From an uncultured Eubacterium sp. (lineage in GTDB: Bacteria > Bacillota > Clostridia > Oscillospirales > Acutalibacteraceae): a stretch of 64,000 bases of DNA. The translations under genes and the position numbers were made by a program. A model generated the notes under the pieces. It made no database searches. It had not been told where the DNA came from and saw only the letters and a list, made by a program, of their open reading frames with translations. Below are positions 60,179 through 64,000 of this stretch, one piece after another (within the stretch, counting starts at the first letter, position 1; the number at the start of each line of letters is the position of its first letter). The DNA lies in assembly GCA_910577195.1 (NCBI GenBank), contig CAJTLP010000005.1, positions 124,001 through 188,000 of the forward strand, written 5' to 3'.

Positions 60179-61792
60179 TCATACCTTTGATGCTAATTCC
60201 AGATCCTGTAAAAAGCTTTCAATTTCATCTTTTCTTAATTTCATAGATGCCATATTTACAATGACTCTTGCTGAAATAGGCATAATTTCATCGACTACCT
60301 CAAGTCCGTTTTCCTTCAGGGTTGAGCCTGTTTCAACAATGTCCACAATACCGTCGGCAAGACCCAGCAGAGGAGCAAGCTCCACACTGCCCTCAATCTT
60401 GATGATATCAACGTCCATACCCTTTGATTTGAAATATTCCTTAGCAACCTTAGGGTACTTGCTCGCAACAACCTTTCTCTTATAGCCTGAAAAGAAATCA
60501 GTGCCCTTAGGACAGGCAAGTGCAAAACGGCATTTACCGATATTCAGGTCAATTACCTCATAAAACGAATTTCCGTGCTCAACAATCGTATCCTTGCCGA
60601 CCACACCAATATCGCACACACCGTGCTCAACGTATGTAATAACATCAGGTGCTTTGGAAAGCACAGCCTCATAATCACCGACAGGGAGTATCAGTCGTCT
60701 GCCCTTGTTTTCAAGCTCAGAGGTATCAAGCCCCATAGTTTTGAACAAGGCAACAGAATTCTTTTCAAGTCTGCCTTTGGTAAGAGCAATCCTCAGAGGT
60801 CTGGAAATATTAATTTCCTCACGCATAACATCGCAAAGTGCATTAACATTCACACCAAATCCGATAGCAGGTGCATCCAAACCAAACTCACCGATCAGAT
60901 TATCATAACGTCCGCCTGAAAGAATCGTCACACCGCTGCCCTGTGCATAACCTCTGAATATAACACCGGTGTAATAGCTGCTCCTGTTCACAAGGCTGAG
61001 ATCAATCAGTATGTTATCTTTAAAGCCGAGAGCACACAGCTTTTCATAAACATCTTTAAGGTAATCCAGTGCTTTATTGGCATCGGCATCATCATAGAGT
61101 GCCTTAGCCTCATGGATTACATTTACATCGCCAAAAAGTCTTGGCAGCTTTTTAATAACTTCAGATTCTGTGCTGCTGCCGATTCTATCAAGCAAGTCAC
61201 CGAGAGCTGAATAATTCTTTCCCTCAATATAACTGCATATATCAGCCTTCTGAGACGGTGACAAATTCATCTTATCCAGTATTGCATTAAAGAATCCTGC
61301 GTGGCAAAGCTCAAGCTTAAAGGAATGAACATCATTTCTTTTCAGTGCCTCATAGGCCATTGAAATAACCTCAATATCAGCATCCATACTGCCATCGCCT
61401 ATAAACTCGATACCGCTTTGCTCAATCTCATCGGTTCTGCCTGCAAGCTGCTTATTGCGGACATATACATTCTGATTGTAATATAATCTTACAGGAAAAT
61501 CCTCATCGGAAAGTCTTGTGGCAACAAGACGCGCAATCGGTGCAGTATTATCAGGGCGAAGAACAGTTGTTCTTCCCTGATTATCCGATAGCTTATACAT
61601 CTCCTCAGCTTCAATGCCGAGATTATCACGATTGAATACATCAAAAAATTCAATCGTCGGTGTCATAACCTTGCGGTACTTATTCTCTTTAAATAAATCA
61701 GAAAGAATCGTTTCAACTCTTCTTCTGTCGTCACATTCCTCAAAAAGCAAATCCCTGCTGCCTTGAGGCGTTAATTTTGAATATCTTTTCAT
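60179..61792 (-). CDS. hisZG: Fused ATP phosphoribosyltransferase: HisZ regulatory and HisG catalytic domains
   Basis: 537 residues in one frame. Residues 1-~325 are HisZ, a HisS-like domain without tRNA ligation activity (motif 2-like VRLYYNQNVYVR, motif 3-like GGRYDNLIGEFG, PAIGFGVNVN). Residues ~332-537 are the short HisG: PLRIALTKGRLEK start, DIGVVGKDTI, EGSVELAPLLGLADGIVDIVETG (PRPP site). In most genomes hisZ and hisG are separate genes whose products form a hetero-octamer; here they are joined by a short linker, with no internal stop. It opens the his operon. Confidence 0.94.
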   Translation of the reverse strand: MKRYSKLTPQGSRDLLFEECDDRRRVETILSDLFKENKYRKVMTPTIEFFDVFNRDNLGIEAEEMYKLSDNQGRTTVLRPDNTAPIARLVATRLSDEDFPVRLYYNQNVYVRNKQLAGRTDEIEQSGIEFIGDGSMDADIEVISMAYEALKRNDVHSFKLELCHAGFFNAILDKMNLSPSQKADICSYIEGKNYSALGDLLDRIGSSTESEVIKKLPRLFGDVNVIHEAKALYDDADANKALDYLKDVYEKLCALGFKDNILIDLSLVNRSSYYTGVIFRGYAQGSGVTILSGGRYDNLIGEFGLDAPAIGFGVNVNALCDVMREEINISRPLRIALTKGRLEKNSVALFKTMGLDTSELENKGRRLILPVGDYEAVLSKAPDVITYVEHGVCDIGVVGKDTIVEHGNSFYEVIDLNIGKCRFALACPKGTDFFSGYKRKVVASKYPKVAKEYFKSKGMDVDIIKIEGSVELAPLLGLADGIVDIVETGSTLKENGLEVVDEIMPISARVIVNMASMKLRKDEIESFLQDLELASKV

Positions 61793-61841
61793 CTATTTCT
61801 CCTTGACGGTTATATAATAAATTTCGCTTTAGTATGGTAGA

Positions 61842-61878
61842 GTGCTAATATGTTAACATGATAACACGTCAATGTCAA
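61842..61878 (-). promoter_or_regulatory. his operon promoter with overlapping palindromic operator
   Basis: -35 TTGACA (61873-61878) and -10 TAACAT (61850-61855), 17 bp spacing, minus strand. Overlapping both -10 and spacer is the palindrome GTGCTAATATGTT / AACATGATAACAC (61842-61867), 10 of 13 positions symmetric. This fits a dimeric repressor binding over the promoter, e.g. a TrpR-like His regulator, but the protein is not identified. Confidence 0.75.
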
Positions 61879-61901
61879 GTACTATTTAAATTTTGTTTAG
61901 T

Positions 61902-62049
61902 GTAGGAGAGGGTCTCTGTGCCCTCCCAAAAAATTACGAAACCTACCCCTACAAATCAACAGGAACATTCTTGCAATATCGTAGGGGCGTGCATTGCACG
62001 TCCACATAAAATTATATACTTCCTACGGACGACCAATGGTCGCCCCTAC
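61902..62049. repeat. Two GTAGGGG...CCCCTAC composite repeats, copies D and E
   Basis: Unit D, 61902-61952: GTAGGAGAGGGTCTCTGTGC with hairpin partner CCTCC, ending CCCCTAC. Unit E, 61981-62049: GTAGGGG, hairpin GACGTGCA-like (GGGCGTGC/GCACGTCC), spacer, GACGACC/GGTCGCC, CCCCTAC. A short AT-rich piece AACATTCTTGCAATATC separates them, and a similar one precedes copy A at 2446. They lie between the polC stop and the his promoter. Confidence 0.8.
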
Positions 62050-62075
62050 AAAATATCAAGGACATTGTTAATACA

Positions 62076-64000
62076 CTAAAACAATGATATTTGATTAGAC
62101 TCCGGCATATCGCCCAGTGCGCCTGCTTCCTTTAAGGAGTCCACAACACTCTTGCCTATACCTGCACGAGCCATAAGATCATCATAGCTCATAAATTCAC
62201 CGTTTCCGTCATTTTTTGCGTTGGCAAGCGCAATGGCCGCATTTTCGCCAATACCGTCAATCGCACCGAACGGAAGCCTGATTTTTCCATCCTCAATCCT
62301 ATAAATTCTTGCATCTGATTTGTAAATATCAACAGGTAGGAATTCTATTCCTCTTGCAAGCATTTCGATAACAATCTGCAAAACAATGTATGTACTTTCA
62401 TCCTTAGCAGTTTTGTCATTGCCTTTCAGTTTGATTTCCTCCATCTTCTTTTTTACAGCAGCCTTACCCTCAACAGCAGCAACGGCATCAATTGCACCGC
62501 CGCGAACTGTGAAATAAGCGGAATAAAAATGAATCGGATAATAAATCTTATACCACGCAAGGCGGAGTGCCGCAATAACATAAGCAGCAGCGTGTGCCTT
62601 AGGGAACATGTATTTTATCTTATAGCAGGAATCAATATACCACTGCTCAACGCCGATTGTTTTCATTGCTTCCACGTAAGGCGGAAGCTCCTTAGGTGCT
62701 TTACCCTTACGGGTATACTCCATAATTTTAAAGCAATCCTTTTTTGAAAGCGGTGATTCCTTTCCTGTTTCCTGTTCATATTTTTCAGCCACGTGAATCA
62801 GATGCGTCATAATATCATCACGGCAGCCGATAACCTCAGAAATTGTACAAACTCCATCCTGAATCAGATCACGGGCATTGCCGAGCCATACGTCTGTACC
62901 GTGTGACAGTCCTGAAATCTGTAAGAGATCGGCAAAGGTTTTAGGCTGAGCCTCAAGAAGCATACCGATAACAAACGGCGTACCCATTTCAGGGATTGCC
63001 AGTGTTCCTGTCTGGCAGTCAATATCCTCAGGTGAAACACCGATCGGCTCTGTTGACGTGATAAGCTGATAAAGCTTAGGGTCAGACAAATCAACGTCCA
63101 TTACAGGAATACCTGTTGAATCCTCAAGATACTTATATAAGGTTGGATTATCATGTCCAAGCTCGTCCAGCTTAAGGAGTGTATCGTGAAGTGAATTTTT
63201 AAAGTCAAAGTGGGTTGTGTATGTACCCTTCTTTTCATCATTTGACGGATACTGAATAGGAGTGAAATCCTCAACAGTATATTTATCCGGCACAACAACC
63301 ATACCACCCGGATGCTGACCGGTGGTACGCTTGATACCTGTACAGCCGACAGTCAGTCTGTCAATCTCAGCTCGCGGCGTAGTGGAAACGAGTCCGCGTT
63401 CATCAAGGTATTTCATAACATAACCGTATGCAGTCTTGTCAGCAACGGTTGCCATTGTTCCCGCCTTGAACACGTATTCCTTACCGAACAGCTTTTCCGT
63501 GTATCTGTGTGAACGTGACTGATACTCACCTGAGAAATTCAGGTCAATATCAGGCTCTTTATCACCGTCAAAGCCCAAGAAGGTTTCAAACGGAATTTCG
63601 TGTCCGTCCTTTTTCATCGGAATACCGCAGTTCGGACAGTCCTTTGCAGGAAGGTCGAAACCTGAACCGTATTCACCGTGAAGGAAGAATTCACTGTGCT
63701 TACATTTTTTACAATAGTAATGAGGAGCAAGAGGATTAACCTCAGATATACCGCCCATATGTGCAGCCAGTGAAGAGCCTACCGAGCCTCTTGAGCCGAC
63801 AAGATAGCCGTTTCGCTCACTTTCCTCAACCAGACGCTTGGCAATAACATAAAGCACACCGAAGCCGTGACCGATAATGGAATCCAGCTCTCTCTGAAGT
63901 CTGTCGGCAACATACTGCGGAACAGGGTCACCGTAAAGCTCCTTAGCCATTGACCAGCATTTTTCCGTAAGCTCTTCATTCGCTCCGTCAATATGCGGTT
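62076..64000 (-). CDS. polC: DNA polymerase III PolC-type, C-terminal part (truncated by window edge)
   Basis: The last 641 codons of PolC, the replicative polymerase of Firmicutes; the frame stays open to the right edge. Zinc module YYCKKCKHSEF...DCPNCGIPM, catalytic EPDIDLNFSGEYQ with the active-site aspartates, and the C-terminal QISLF, a beta-clamp binding motif. An internal ATG at 63950 is not the true start. The stop is followed by the composite repeats and then the his promoter, so polC ends its own unit. Confidence 0.97.
   Translation of the reverse strand, partial: PHIDGANEELTEKCWSMAKELYGDPVPQYVADRLQRELDSIIGHGFGVLYVIAKRLVEESERNGYLVGSRGSVGSSLAAHMGGISEVNPLAPHYYCKKCKHSEFFLHGEYGSGFDLPAKDCPNCGIPMKKDGHEIPFETFLGFDGDKEPDIDLNFSGEYQSRSHRYTEKLFGKEYVFKAGTMATVADKTAYGYVMKYLDERGLVSTTPRAEIDRLTVGCTGIKRTTGQHPGGMVVVPDKYTVEDFTPIQYPSNDEKKGTYTTHFDFKNSLHDTLLKLDELGHDNPTLYKYLEDSTGIPVMDVDLSDPKLYQLITSTEPIGVSPEDIDCQTGTLAIPEMGTPFVIGMLLEAQPKTFADLLQISGLSHGTDVWLGNARDLIQDGVCTISEVIGCRDDIMTHLIHVAEKYEQETGKESPLSKKDCFKIMEYTRKGKAPKELPPYVEAMKTIGVEQWYIDSCYKIKYMFPKAHAAAYVIAALRLAWYKIYYPIHFYSAYFTVRGGAIDAVAAVEGKAAVKKKMEEIKLKGNDKTAKDESTYIVLQIVIEMLARGIEFLPVDIYKSDARIYRIEDGKIRLPFGAIDGIGENAAIALANAKNDGNGEFMSYDDLMARAGIGKSVVDSLKEAGALGDMPESNQISLF

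Noticed and set aside
61842..61867. GAGTGCTAA upstream of hisZ-hisG as a CIRCE (HrcA) half-site
   Set aside because: The second arm does not match CIRCE spacing and sequence; the local palindrome centres on GTTAAC, which suits a different regulator.
2446..62049. GTAGGGG repeats as a CRISPR array
   Set aside because: Units are dispersed, palindromic, unequal in length and lack regular spacers or cas genes.

Overview
The window looks like a chromosomal segment of an anaerobic, endospore-forming Firmicute of the class Clostridia, probably a gut member of the Oscillospiraceae/Ruminococcaceae type. The reasons are moderate-to-low GC, UAAUG (stop-start) overlaps between many genes, the sporulation genes yabP, yabQ and a SpoVB-like flippase, PolC, a Gram-positive LexA box, a T-box leader, a class B sortase with an IPKTG-type substrate, rubredoxin, and an anaerobic sulfatase-maturase-like radical SAM protein. 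No tRNA, rRNA, CRISPR array, prophage or complete insertion sequence is visible. The genus is inference.

Layout. 1-2.4 kb: edge of a radical SAM gene, an iron-type alcohol dehydrogenase, and the wreck of a substrate-binding-protein ABC operon. 2.6-13.1 kb (minus strand): one operon for UMP synthesis, pyrC-carA-carB-pyrK-pyrD-pyrF-pyrE-pyrB-pyrI, ending in a TetR-family gene. 13.2-19.9 kb: accessory genes (PfkB kinase, DUF2019 protein, secreted EEP phosphatase, P-loop kinase-like protein, SOS-controlled DinB, an internally deleted MATE transporter with an attenuator-like leader, a methyltransferase). 20-23.1 kb: leuA-leuB behind a T-box. 23.2-29.2 kb: a 1093-residue sortase-anchored surface protein, a divergent TetR gene with a palindromic operator, and a sortase B gene behind a PRTase-like gene.

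29.2-35.3 kb: cca, a small membrane protein, an Na/Pi cotransporter, a 230-250 bp MITE-like structured element, a GntR-regulated ABC exporter, and a rubredoxin gene missed by long-ORF searches. 35.3-43.7 kb: a minus-strand series (fumarase alpha subunit, RlmL-like methyltransferase, phosphoglucomutase, old-yellow-enzyme-like reductase, NifU-like domain, GH38 mannosidase, membrane protein). 43.8-48.4 kb: the conserved Firmicute cluster spoVB-mazG-hup-rqcP-yabP-yabQ-divIC, interrupted by a DUF2185 (Imm33-like) gene. 49-61.9 kb: a very long likely transcription unit that starts with a hisZ-hisG gene fusion and hisD, holds an inserted ComEC-like MBL/DUF3006 pair, continues hisB-A-I-E and runs without a gap into recJ-relA-dtd-MBL-hemZ. 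62-64 kb: the 3' part of polC.

The core is ordinary biosynthesis and information processing. The more unusual signals are: the MITE-like element at 32.8 kb; composite GTAGGGG...CCCCTAC repeats in intergenic gaps; the terminator-like leader before the MATE remnant; the hairpin that contains the yabP Shine-Dalgarno; the HisZ-HisG fusion in a his-relA superoperon lacking hisH, hisF and hisC; and the decayed ABC operon. I found no convincing new defence or large mobile system.
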